From NCBI RefSeq assembly GCF_006716115.1, contig NZ_VFOO01000001.1, positions 1,798,001-1,862,000 of the forward strand: DNA of 64,000 bases, read 5' to 3'. The notes under the pieces are model-generated. The model had not been told where the DNA came from and did no database searches. It was given only the letters and a program-made list of their open reading frames with translations. Positions within the stretch are counted from its first letter, which is position 1. Each line of letters opens with the position of its first letter. This document shows, in pieces, positions 32,287 to 40,259 of this stretch. The DNA comes from Subtercola boreus (lineage in GTDB: Bacteria; Actinomycetota; Actinomycetes; Actinomycetales; Microbacteriaceae). The position numbers and the translations under genes were made by a program.

Positions 32287-33201
32287 TCAGCCAGGGAGCG
32301 GCGCGACCAGGCGTTCGAGGATCTCGGCACGCCGCGTGAGCGCCACGAAGTGGCCGTCTCCCGGGTATTCGTGCAGCCGGGCATCCGGGAGCCGTTCGAC
32401 CAGGATGCGCGACCACTCGGCCCGGATCACGCGGTCCGCATCGCCCTGGAAGACCTCCACCCGGGCCCGCACGTCTTCCGGCGCGAAACCCCACGGCGCA
32501 CCGAACGCCCGGTAGTCGTCGACAGACCCGCGGGTGTCGGCAACCGACTCGGCCATCGCCCGGGCGAACCAGTTCGAGTACGTGGTGATGAGGGTCGTGT
32601 CGCTCGGTCCGAGGCCGATGGACGCGAGCCGCGCGAGCAGGGGCGGCGACAGCACGGTCAGCCACCGGCTCCCCAGGAAGTAGGCGCGCGCGATCAACGG
32701 CGCGCGCCCGGACAGCGCGATGAGACGACGGTCGTTCGCGTTCAGCTCGGCGAGCCGTGACGGATGCGCCGGCTCCGCGAGCGGCAGCGCCCCGGCGACG
32801 ACAGCCACGCGGTCGACCCGGTCGGCGTGCGCGTGCGCGACGGCGAGCGCATACTGCCCGCCCTCCGACCAGCCGAGCACCGAGAACCGCTCGACCCCGA
32901 GGTGCTGCAGCAGCACGGTCAGATCCGTCGACGCCCAGTCGAGCATCCGGTGCCCGGGGTTTCGCGAACTGCCACCGATTCCGGGCCGGTCGGGCGAGAT
33001 GAGGCGCACCCCGAGAGCCCGGGCCGGCTCGTCGGAGTACTCGACGTCGATGCCGCTGACGAGCCCACCGTGGCAGTTCAGCACGACCACCCCAGCCGGA
33101 TCGCCGTACTCGTGGTAGGCCAGCTCCCGACCGTCCGGCAGGGTGAGGATGCTCGGCGGCAGGTTCTCCCTGAGCGGCGCGACCACGGCCTTCCGAACCA
33201 T
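32287..33201 (-). CDS. alpha/beta hydrolase
   Basis: 304-residue alpha/beta-hydrolase fold protein. Nucleophile elbow G-W-S-E-G-G (VLGWSEGGQYAL), an HGG oxyanion block (LNCHGG), Asp in FQGDADRV and His in PGDGHF form the expected catalytic set. Typical of esterase/epoxide-hydrolase-like members; no substrate can be named. I chose ATG at 33199-33201 because GGGAGG lies 7 bp upstream; an in-frame ATG 21 bp further upstream (33222) has none. Tail-to-tail with the ABC exporter, divergent from the Wzy-like gene. Confidence 0.85.
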   Translation of the reverse strand: MVRKAVVAPLRENLPPSILTLPDGRELAYHEYGDPAGVVVLNCHGGLVSGIDVEYSDEPARALGVRLISPDRPGIGGSSRNPGHRMLDWASTDLTVLLQHLGVERFSVLGWSEGGQYALAVAHAHADRVDRVAVVAGALPLAEPAHPSRLAELNANDRRLIALSGRAPLIARAYFLGSRWLTVLSPPLLARLASIGLGPSDTTLITTYSNWFARAMAESVADTRGSVDDYRAFGAPWGFAPEDVRARVEVFQGDADRVIRAEWSRILVERLPDARLHEYPGDGHFVALTRRAEILERLVAPLPG

Positions 33202-33288
33202 CGTCTGCCTCCCTGTGCTCATGGTAATCGAGCCGGCTCTGCGCGAAATGCACGGCTGCTACGCTCACGCTCAGGGGGGAGACCGATC

Positions 33289-35280
33289 GTGGCAACAGGT
33301 GACGGCGCGAGCACGCGACTGAGTTCGCTCGCCATCGTGCTCATCGCTGTCTCGACGATCGTCCTCCTGCCCGGCGCGCTGAACCGATGGGTGCTCCCGA
33401 AGGAGATCGTCTTCCTGGTCGGCGCGCTGCTGGCTGCGGCGGTTCCTGCCGCAGGGCGACTCCCCCGCTGGTTCTGGATGATCGTGCTCTCCGGCTCGGC
33501 CGTTCTCCTCATCGCGGCGCTCTCGGGCGCGGCACCCCTGCCCCAGGTCTTCGGTCGATGGCCGCGATTCGAGGGCCTGGTGACGCTCCCGGTCTATCTG
33601 GCGGCGGCGTGGGCCGGCGCACGGCTGTTCGGCGGTGTCGCGGCTCTGCGCCATCGCGTCTTCCTTTCTGTCGTCGCCGTCTCTGCCCTGGCCGTCTTCC
33701 TCGTGGCGGCCCTTGAGACGCTCGGACTCCGGCCGATCCCGAGCGACCTCGACCGGCCGGGCTCCCTGCTCGGCAACGCGACCGACCAGGGCATCGTCGG
33801 AGTGATGTTCGCGGCCCTGCTCGTGCTGCCGGCGCTGGCCCCCCGAATGCCGGGGCCCGGCGCCGCGACGCGTGGTGGTGGCGCTTCTCGGGCGACCGGG
33901 GCGGAACGCCCGGCTCCGCCCCGGCCGCGCGCCGCCGGAACACTCTGGCTTCTCCGCGCGGGGCTGCTGGCGGCCGCGCTCAGCACGGTGCTCTCGGCCT
34001 CGCGGGCCGCGACGGCGGCGCTCTTCGCCGTGGCCGTCGTAGCCAGCGTGGTGCTGGTGGCCCGACGGGCATCCGGAGACCGCCGTTCGGCTACCGTCCA
34101 CGCCCTCCTCGCCCTCGCCGGCATCGCCGGCCTTGTCGCCGCCGTGCTCCTCGTACCGCTGTCCCGCGAGCGGATCTTCGATGTCGCAGCCCTCGATCCG
34201 GCCCGTCTGGGCGACCGTTTCACCATCTGGCGGGAGGCAGCGCAGCTCCTCTGGGCGAACCCGCTGCTCGGAGTCGGCCCGAGCGGCTACCTCGACCAGA
34301 TCGCGGCCGTGCATTCGGCGACCTGGTTCTTCGACGTCGGGTCAGGCGTCACGATCGACTCCCCGCACAATCTGCTCCTTCAGGCCGGGCTGGCCGGCGG
34401 CATCCCCTTGCTGCTCTGCCTCGGCGCCCTGGCCGTGCTGTCGGCGGTGACTGCCTGGCGCCGGATCCGTTCGGGCGATGACGCGGTGCTCGGAGCGACA
34501 CTGGCGCTGCTCGGCTTCACGATCGTGCTGCTCACCCACTTCACGGCGCCCGCCACGACTCTGCTTGCGGCTCTGCTGCTGGGGATGGTGGTGGCCCGGC
34601 CCGCTGATGTGCCGATCGGATCTGTCGCCACGCGGACGCCCACGGCATCCAGATTCCCCGCGGCGCCGCGAGGCCGGGCGGGCCGCGGGCTCCGGATGCT
34701 CGGAGTCACCGCCCTCGCCGCCTCGACCCTGCTCGTGGCGGTCTCGTGCTCCGCCGAAGTCGCCCTCGGCGCCGGAGTGAGCGCAGCCGCAGATTCGCGC
34801 CTCGCCGACGCCGATGCCGCCTTCGCCACCGCGGCGGCACTACGCCCGTGGGACGCCGACACCCGCTCCATCGCCGCCCAATCGTTCGCGCAGGCCGCCG
34901 ACAGCGGCCAGCCCGGCGCACCCGGGCTCGCCGGCAGCTGGGCCGCACGCGCGCTCGACCTTGCGCCCGACTCGGTGTTGAGCGCCAAAGCCCTCGCCGT
35001 CTCCCAGCAGTACAGTGGCGACCTCGACGGCGCCCTCGAGACGCTGACCGCCCTCGACGATCGGGCGCCGAATGATCCTGAGACGCTCCACAGACTGGGC
35101 GGCGTGCAGTTCCTCGACGGGCGGATTCCGGATGCCCAGCAGGCCCTCGAACGTGCCGTCGCCGTCGATCCCGACGACGCCGACGCCTGGCTCACCCTGC
35201 AGTACGTCTACCAGCAGACCGGCGATTCCGCGGGCTTCGCGCGCGCCTCTGGAGAACTCGCGCGCCTGGGCAGAAACTGA
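33289..35280 (+). CDS. O-antigen ligase/Wzy-like membrane protein with C-terminal TPR domain
   Basis: 663-residue membrane protein. About ten transmembrane helices (residues about 10-445) carry a Wzy_C-type loop: DRFTIWREAAQLLWANPLLGVGPSGYLDQIAAVHS... then DSPHNLLLQAGLAGGIPLLL. The C-terminal 200 residues form TPR-like helical pairs (DADAAFATAAALRP..., LDGALETLTALDDRAPND, IPDAQQALERAVAVDPDDADAW). Such proteins join or polymerise envelope polysaccharides at the membrane outer face. Start is GTG at 33289 after a GGGGGGAG ribosome site. No other glycan genes are adjacent, so the polymer cannot be named. Confidence 0.82.
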   Translation: MATGDGASTRLSSLAIVLIAVSTIVLLPGALNRWVLPKEIVFLVGALLAAAVPAAGRLPRWFWMIVLSGSAVLLIAALSGAAPLPQVFGRWPRFEGLVTLPVYLAAAWAGARLFGGVAALRHRVFLSVVAVSALAVFLVAALETLGLRPIPSDLDRPGSLLGNATDQGIVGVMFAALLVLPALAPRMPGPGAATRGGGASRATGAERPAPPRPRAAGTLWLLRAGLLAAALSTVLSASRAATAALFAVAVVASVVLVARRASGDRRSATVHALLALAGIAGLVAAVLLVPLSRERIFDVAALDPARLGDRFTIWREAAQLLWANPLLGVGPSGYLDQIAAVHSATWFFDVGSGVTIDSPHNLLLQAGLAGGIPLLLCLGALAVLSAVTAWRRIRSGDDAVLGATLALLGFTIVLLTHFTAPATTLLAALLLGMVVARPADVPIGSVATRTPTASRFPAAPRGRAGRGLRMLGVTALAASTLLVAVSCSAEVALGAGVSAAADSRLADADAAFATAAALRPWDADTRSIAAQSFAQAADSGQPGAPGLAGSWAARALDLAPDSVLSAKALAVSQQYSGDLDGALETLTALDDRAPNDPETLHRLGGVQFLDGRIPDAQQALERAVAVDPDDADAWLTLQYVYQQTGDSAGFARASGELARLGRN

Positions 35281-35385
35281 GACGGGTCGTCGACGCTCAT
35301 CACGCCTGAAAGCAGGCCGGGGTGGCTATACCCTCGAAGCCGTAGGCTGGTCGATGACGAGTCCGCCGAACGAAAGCTGCAGCCG
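35281..35385. other. 105-bp gap before the DUF4190 gene
   Basis: Spacer between the Wzy-like gene and the DUF4190 gene. GGCTATACC near 35324 offers a possible -10 (CTATAC), but no clear -35 partner is seen. Confidence 0.3.
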
Positions 35386-35841
35386 ATGAGCGACCAGAAC
35401 CCGTACAACGCCCCCGAGCAGCCGAAGTACGGTGAGGCGGCACCGACGGAGCAGTACCCCCAGCCCGCGCAGTACCCCCATGCCGCCCAGTACACCCAGC
35501 CGACCGAGCAGTACCCCCAGCCCTCCGCACAGCAGCAGTACGACCCGTACGCGGTTCCGCCGCCCCAGGCCTACGGCCAGCGCACCAACACCCTCGCGAT
35601 CATCGCGCTCGTGCTCGGGCTCACCATCCCGATCGGCGGCATCGTCACCGGCCACATCGCTCTCGCCCAGATCCGCCGTACGGGCGAAGCCGGGCGGGGC
35701 CTGGCACTGGCGGGCCTCATCATCGGGTACGCATACACCGCCCTGGTCATCCTCGCGATCCTCGCCTACGTGATCTTCATCGTCGTCCTCGTCGGCGCGG
35801 CCGGGATGTCGCACAGCACCGGTTACAACTTCAACACCTGA
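35386..35841 (+). CDS. DUF4190 membrane protein with Pro/Gln/Tyr-rich N-terminus
   Basis: 151-residue protein. Residues 1-62 are disordered with repeated EQYPQP/AQYPH motifs; residues about 66-100 and 104-140 are two hydrophobic helices around a short positive loop (LAQIRRTGEAGRGLALAGLIIGY), the DUF4190 signature. Function is unknown; many Gram-positive members occur singly near envelope genes. It has its own start at an ATG preceded by GCAGCC only, a weak ribosome site. Confidence 0.85.
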   Translation: MSDQNPYNAPEQPKYGEAAPTEQYPQPAQYPHAAQYTQPTEQYPQPSAQQQYDPYAVPPPQAYGQRTNTLAIIALVLGLTIPIGGIVTGHIALAQIRRTGEAGRGLALAGLIIGYAYTALVILAILAYVIFIVVLVGAAGMSHSTGYNFNT

Positions 35842-35929
35842 TCCGCCGCCCTCGGGCGTCCCGTGTCAAGTCCCCGGCAATCTGGCCAGCAACCCGTCGT
35901 CCGGGGCGCGGTGCCAGTATGTTGTCGGC

Positions 35930-38494
35930 ATGAGTGCTGAGCTGACCCTCGGAGCAGAAGAAGAGCTGCATCTGATCGATCTCGAGAGCGGAAAGCTCTC
36001 TGCGCGTGCACCACAGCTGCTCTCGCGGTTGCCGAAAGGCAACTATTCGGCCGAGATCCAACGCACCACCGTCGAGACGAACACCGCGGTCACCTCCACC
36101 CTCGGTGGCCTCCGCGACGAGCTCCTGCGGCTGCGCGGCGACCTCATCGGGGCTGCCGCCGAGTTCGGGCTCGGCGTCGCCGCGGTCGGCACCGCCCCCC
36201 ATTCGGAGTTCGCCGACTTCGAGCTCACCGCCACCGGCCGGTACCGCCGCATGCAGGAGCAGTATCGCCTGCTGGTCGACGAACAGCTGATCTGCGGCAC
36301 GCAGATCCACGTCGGAGTGTCCGACCGCGACATGGCGGTGCAGATCGCGCAGCGGGTGTCCCGCGACATCCCGATCCTGCTTGCGCTCTCCGCCAGCTCG
36401 CCCTTCCTCAACGGGCACGACACCGGGTATGCGAGCATCCGCACCACCATCTGGCAGCGCTGGCCGAGTGCCGGCGCGACCGGTCACCTCGCGAGCGCTG
36501 CGGAGTACGACGAGATGCTCTCCGATCTCATTTCGAGCGGGGTGATCGCCGACGCGAAGATGGCCTACTTCGACGTGCGGCCCTCCGCGCACGAACCGAC
36601 TCTCGAACTCCGGGTCTGCGATGCCTGCCCGATCGTCGACGACGCCGTGCTGATCGCGGGGCTGTTCCGCGCGAGCGTGCGTGCCGCCGAGCTGGAGATC
36701 GAAGACGGCAGGCCGCCGCTCGGCATCCGGGCGCCACTGCACCGCGCCGCGATGTGGCAGGCTGCGCGCGGCGGGCTCTCGGGCCACCTGCTCGACACCA
36801 CCGAGCATCCGAAGCCCGTGCCGGCCGCCCAGGCCGTGCGCGACCTCGTGCGGCGGCTGCGGCCCCAGCTCGAGGAGCTCGGCGACTTCGAGGAGGTCAG
36901 GCGACTCGCCCAGACCACCCTGGCCCGCGGCAACTCAGCAGACCGCCAGCGCGCCGCGTTCGCCGAGCGCGGCAACCTCACCGACGTGGTCGACCTGGTC
37001 GTGGCCGAGACGCACGGCCCCGCCGAAGGACTCGAGCCCGCGGCATCCGCCCTTCGCCACTACCGCACCCGCGCCGGTGACGAAGCGGTCGGCCCGAGCG
37101 CTGCACCGCGCCCGAACTACCGCGAGATCATCGACTTCTACCGCACGCTGAGCCCCGAGGCCCTCGCCGAGCGCGGCAGGGCACGCGACGCCTGGACGAC
37201 GGATGCCGCACTCACCTTCAGCGTGAACGGGGAGTTCGCCCCGTTCGAAGTCGACCTCGTGCCGCGCGTGATCAGCGCCTTCGAGTGGGCCGAGCTCGGC
37301 CGCGGGCTCCGCCAGCGGGCCCGGGCGATCGACGAGTTCCTCCGCGACATCTACGGCGACCAGCGCGTGATCGACGACGGGGTGCTGCCGGAGAGCGCCC
37401 GGCAGGCCCCCGGCTGGCGAGCCGAGGCCGCCCGGCTCCCCCGCGACACGGTGCGTGCCCCGATCATGGGTTTCGATCTCGTGCGGAACGAATTCGGCGG
37501 CTGGCGGGTGCTCGAAGACAATGTCCGCGCCCCCAGCGGTGCCGCGTACGCGATGGCGGCACGCCGGCTGATGGATGCGGTCGTGCCCGACCTCCCCCGA
37601 CCCGAGGGCCTGCTCGACCCGCACTCGGCGCTCAGTGCGCTGCGGCTGAGCCTCGGAGGTGCGAAGAAGACCGGGCTCGGCGCCCTCGCCCTGCTCTCCA
37701 GCGGCCCGGCGAGCTCGGCCTGGTTCGAGCACTCCCGCCTCGCCGACGACGCCGGCCTGCTGCTGGTCACGGCAGACGACCTCGACATCCACGAGGGCCG
37801 GGTCGTCACGGGCGAGCGGAAGACGGTCATCCGTTCGCTCTATGTGCGGATCGACCCCGAACTGATCGACCTGCGCGCCTCGGACGGGCGGGCGATCGGT
37901 GCGGAGATCTTCGAGGTCGCGGTCGCCGGCAACGTGTTCCTCGCCAACGCCCCGGGCAACGGGGTCGCCGACGACAAGGCGATGTACTGCACCGTGCCCG
38001 ACCTCATCGCGTACTACCTCGACGAACGCCCGCTGCTCGAATCGGTGCCGACGTATCGCACCAGCGACGAGAGCGAACGCCGCAGCGTGCTCGAACGGGT
38101 GGGCGAGCTGGTGACCAAACCGGTCGACGGCGAAGGCGGCCGCGGCGTCATGATCGGCCCCGCCGCGACGGCCGCCCAGGTCGCCGCCCGCCGGAACGAG
38201 ATCGCCTCCGACCCGGCGGCCTGGGTCGCGCAGGAGGTGGTGGCGCTCTCCTCCCTCCCGGCCTACACCGGGGCGACGCTCGAACCGCGGCACGTCGACC
38301 TCCGCGCCTTCGTCTACGTCACGGGCGACGGCCCGGCCGACTTCGAGATCGCCGACCTGGCCCTCACCCGGGTCGCGCCGAGCGGCAGCCTGGTGGTGAA
38401 CTCCACCCAGGGCGGCGGCGCGAAGGACACCTGGATCCTCGGCGCGGAAAGCGCCTCCGACGAGAGGAGCGCCCATGTGCGGCCTGGCCGGTGA
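35930..38494 (+). CDS. fusion of GCS2-type carboxylate-amine ligase and circularly permuted ATP-grasp ligase
   Basis: 854-residue two-domain ligase. Residues about 1-365 are a GCS2/YbdK-type carboxylate-amine ligase (GAEEELHLID, GTQIHVGVSDRD, RPSAHEPTLELRVCDACP), which activates a glutamate-like carboxylate with ATP. Residues about 385-854 are a circularly permuted ATP-grasp (GFDLVRNEFGGWRVLEDNVRAPSG, NAPGNGVADDKAMYC, TKPVDGEGGRGVMIGP, EPRHVDLRAFVYV). The 3' end overlaps the amidotransferase gene by 20 bp. Together they suggest ATP-driven synthesis of a small peptide that is then amidated. Product not shown by sequence. Confidence 0.87.
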   Translation: MSAELTLGAEEELHLIDLESGKLSARAPQLLSRLPKGNYSAEIQRTTVETNTAVTSTLGGLRDELLRLRGDLIGAAAEFGLGVAAVGTAPHSEFADFELTATGRYRRMQEQYRLLVDEQLICGTQIHVGVSDRDMAVQIAQRVSRDIPILLALSASSPFLNGHDTGYASIRTTIWQRWPSAGATGHLASAAEYDEMLSDLISSGVIADAKMAYFDVRPSAHEPTLELRVCDACPIVDDAVLIAGLFRASVRAAELEIEDGRPPLGIRAPLHRAAMWQAARGGLSGHLLDTTEHPKPVPAAQAVRDLVRRLRPQLEELGDFEEVRRLAQTTLARGNSADRQRAAFAERGNLTDVVDLVVAETHGPAEGLEPAASALRHYRTRAGDEAVGPSAAPRPNYREIIDFYRTLSPEALAERGRARDAWTTDAALTFSVNGEFAPFEVDLVPRVISAFEWAELGRGLRQRARAIDEFLRDIYGDQRVIDDGVLPESARQAPGWRAEAARLPRDTVRAPIMGFDLVRNEFGGWRVLEDNVRAPSGAAYAMAARRLMDAVVPDLPRPEGLLDPHSALSALRLSLGGAKKTGLGALALLSSGPASSAWFEHSRLADDAGLLLVTADDLDIHEGRVVTGERKTVIRSLYVRIDPELIDLRASDGRAIGAEIFEVAVAGNVFLANAPGNGVADDKAMYCTVPDLIAYYLDERPLLESVPTYRTSDESERRSVLERVGELVTKPVDGEGGRGVMIGPAATAAQVAARRNEIASDPAAWVAQEVVALSSLPAYTGATLEPRHVDLRAFVYVTGDGPADFEIADLALTRVAPSGSLVVNSTQGGGAKDTWILGAESASDERSAHVRPGR

Positions 38495-40259
38495 GCTGAG
38501 GTTCGACGGCCGGAGCGCCGACGTGGGCGACCTCGCCCGCATGACGCACTGCATGGTGCACCGCGGTCCCGACGGCGACGGACTCTGGGCGAGAGGGCCT
38601 GTCGCCCTCGGCCATCGGCGGCTCTCGATCATCGACCTGAGCGCGGCCGGCTCGCAGCCGATGGTGGATGCCGGGCTCGGCATCACTGTGGCATTCAACG
38701 GCTGCATCTACAACCACGAGGCCCTGCGCCAGGAACTCCGGGCCAAGGGGTACCGGTTCTTCTCCGGTTCCGACACCGAGGTGATCGCGAAGGGCTACGC
38801 CGAGTGGGGCATCCAGGTCGTCGACCACCTGCTCGGCATGTTCGCCTTCGCGATCGTGGAGCACGCGAGTGGCCGGTTGGTGCTCGCCCGTGACCGGCTC
38901 GGCATCAAACCGCTCTACCTCGACCAGACCCGGGAGCGGCTGCGGTTCGCCTCGACGCTGCCTGCCCTGCTCGAGGGCGGCGGCACCGACACATCGATAG
39001 ACCGCGAAGCCCTCGCGTACTACATGACCTTCCACTCGGTCGTGCCTGCTCCGCTGACCATCCTGCAGGGCGTGAAGAAACTGCCACCCGCCACGGTTCG
39101 GGTCGTCGAGCCGGGCGGCAGCTTCACCGACACGGTCTACTGGCGCGCCGACTTCGCGCGCGACGAGAGCCGCGCGGGCTGGAGCGACGCCGACTGGCAG
39201 GATGCCCTGATCCAGAGCCTCCGCACAGCGGTCGAACGCCGGATGGTCGCCGATGTGCCGGTCGGAGTGCTGCTCTCGGGCGGGCTCGACTCCAGCCTCG
39301 TGGTCGCCCTGCTCAGCGAACTCGGCCAGACGAACCTGCAGACCTTCAGCATCGGGTTCGAGTCGGCCGGCGGAGAATCCGGCGACGAATTCGAGTACTC
39401 CACGCTCGTGGCGAAGGAGTTCGGCACCGACCACCACCGCATCCCGATCGACAGTTCGCGGCTGCTGCCCGGCATCGACGGGGCGGTCGCCGCGATGAGC
39501 GAGCCGATGGTGAGCCACGACTGTGTCGCGTTCTACCTGCTGAGCGAGGACGTCTCCCAGAGCGTGAAGGTCGTGCAGTCCGGCCAGGGCGCCGACGAGG
39601 TGCTGGCTGGCTACGACTGGTACCCGCCACTCGCCGGGGTCGCCCGCGAGGATGCCGTCGAGGAGTACTCGAAGGTGTTCTTCGACCGGCGCTGGTCGGC
39701 ACTCCCCGGCCTGCTGAACGCCGAATGGATGCTCGAGAACGACGCCCCCACCGAATTCGTGACACGGGAATTCGCCCGCCCCGGCGCCGACACGGCGGTA
39801 GATGCCGCACTCCGGCAGGACACCACGATCAACCTCGTCGACGACCCCGTGAAACGGGTGGACAACATGACGATGGCGTGGGGGCTGGAGGCCCGGGTGC
39901 CGTTCCTCGACCACGAATTCGTGGAGCTGGCCGGCAGAATCCCGCCCGGACTCAAACTGTCGGACGGCGGCAAAGGCATCCTGAAACGCGCGAGCCGCGG
40001 CATCGTGCCCGACGCGGTCATCGACCGCACCAAGGGCTCCTTCCCCGTTCCGGCCATCCGCCAGCTCGAAGGGCCCTATCTGGAGCGGGTGCGGGAGGCG
40101 CTCACCGACCCCGCAGCCGCCCGGCGCGGCCTCTTCGACCGCGGCGAGGTCGACCGTCTGCTCGCCGCGCCGAACGAGACCCGCACGACCCTCGGTTCGA
40201 ATGCGCTCTGGCAGTTGGGTTTACTGGAGATGTGGCTACAGACTCATCGACTCACGTGA
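38475..40259 (+). CDS. asparagine-synthase-like amidotransferase (N-acetylglutaminylglutamine amidotransferase type)
   Basis: 594-residue class II glutamine amidotransferase. Cys2 after Met1 is the N-terminal nucleophile (MCGLAGEL), the glutaminase domain runs to about 200, and the synthetase domain holds the PP-loop LLSGGLDSSL near residue 265. The domain pattern and GQGADEVLAGYDWYPPL / TKGSFPVPAIRQLEGPYL blocks resemble the amidotransferase of the NAGGN osmolyte trio rather than AsnB. It overlaps the ligase fusion upstream by 20 bp and the S9 peptidase downstream by 28 bp, so the three are one translation unit. It would amidate a peptide carboxylate using glutamine. Confidence 0.88.
   Translation: MCGLAGELRFDGRSADVGDLARMTHCMVHRGPDGDGLWARGPVALGHRRLSIIDLSAAGSQPMVDAGLGITVAFNGCIYNHEALRQELRAKGYRFFSGSDTEVIAKGYAEWGIQVVDHLLGMFAFAIVEHASGRLVLARDRLGIKPLYLDQTRERLRFASTLPALLEGGGTDTSIDREALAYYMTFHSVVPAPLTILQGVKKLPPATVRVVEPGGSFTDTVYWRADFARDESRAGWSDADWQDALIQSLRTAVERRMVADVPVGVLLSGGLDSSLVVALLSELGQTNLQTFSIGFESAGGESGDEFEYSTLVAKEFGTDHHRIPIDSSRLLPGIDGAVAAMSEPMVSHDCVAFYLLSEDVSQSVKVVQSGQGADEVLAGYDWYPPLAGVAREDAVEEYSKVFFDRRWSALPGLLNAEWMLENDAPTEFVTREFARPGADTAVDAALRQDTTINLVDDPVKRVDNMTMAWGLEARVPFLDHEFVELAGRIPPGLKLSDGGKGILKRASRGIVPDAVIDRTKGSFPVPAIRQLEGPYLERVREALTDPAAARRGLFDRGEVDRLLAAPNETRTTLGSNALWQLGLLEMWLQTHRLT

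Noticed and set aside
32764-33288. Upstream extension of the Wzy-like gene reading frame
   Set aside because: It runs opposite the alpha/beta hydrolase, has no ribosome site, and the GTG at 33289 has a strong GGGGGGAG site just before it.
35842-35929. Riboswitch or small gene before the ligase fusion
   Set aside because: The 88-bp gap shows no strong hairpin set and no ribosome-site-linked small ORF.
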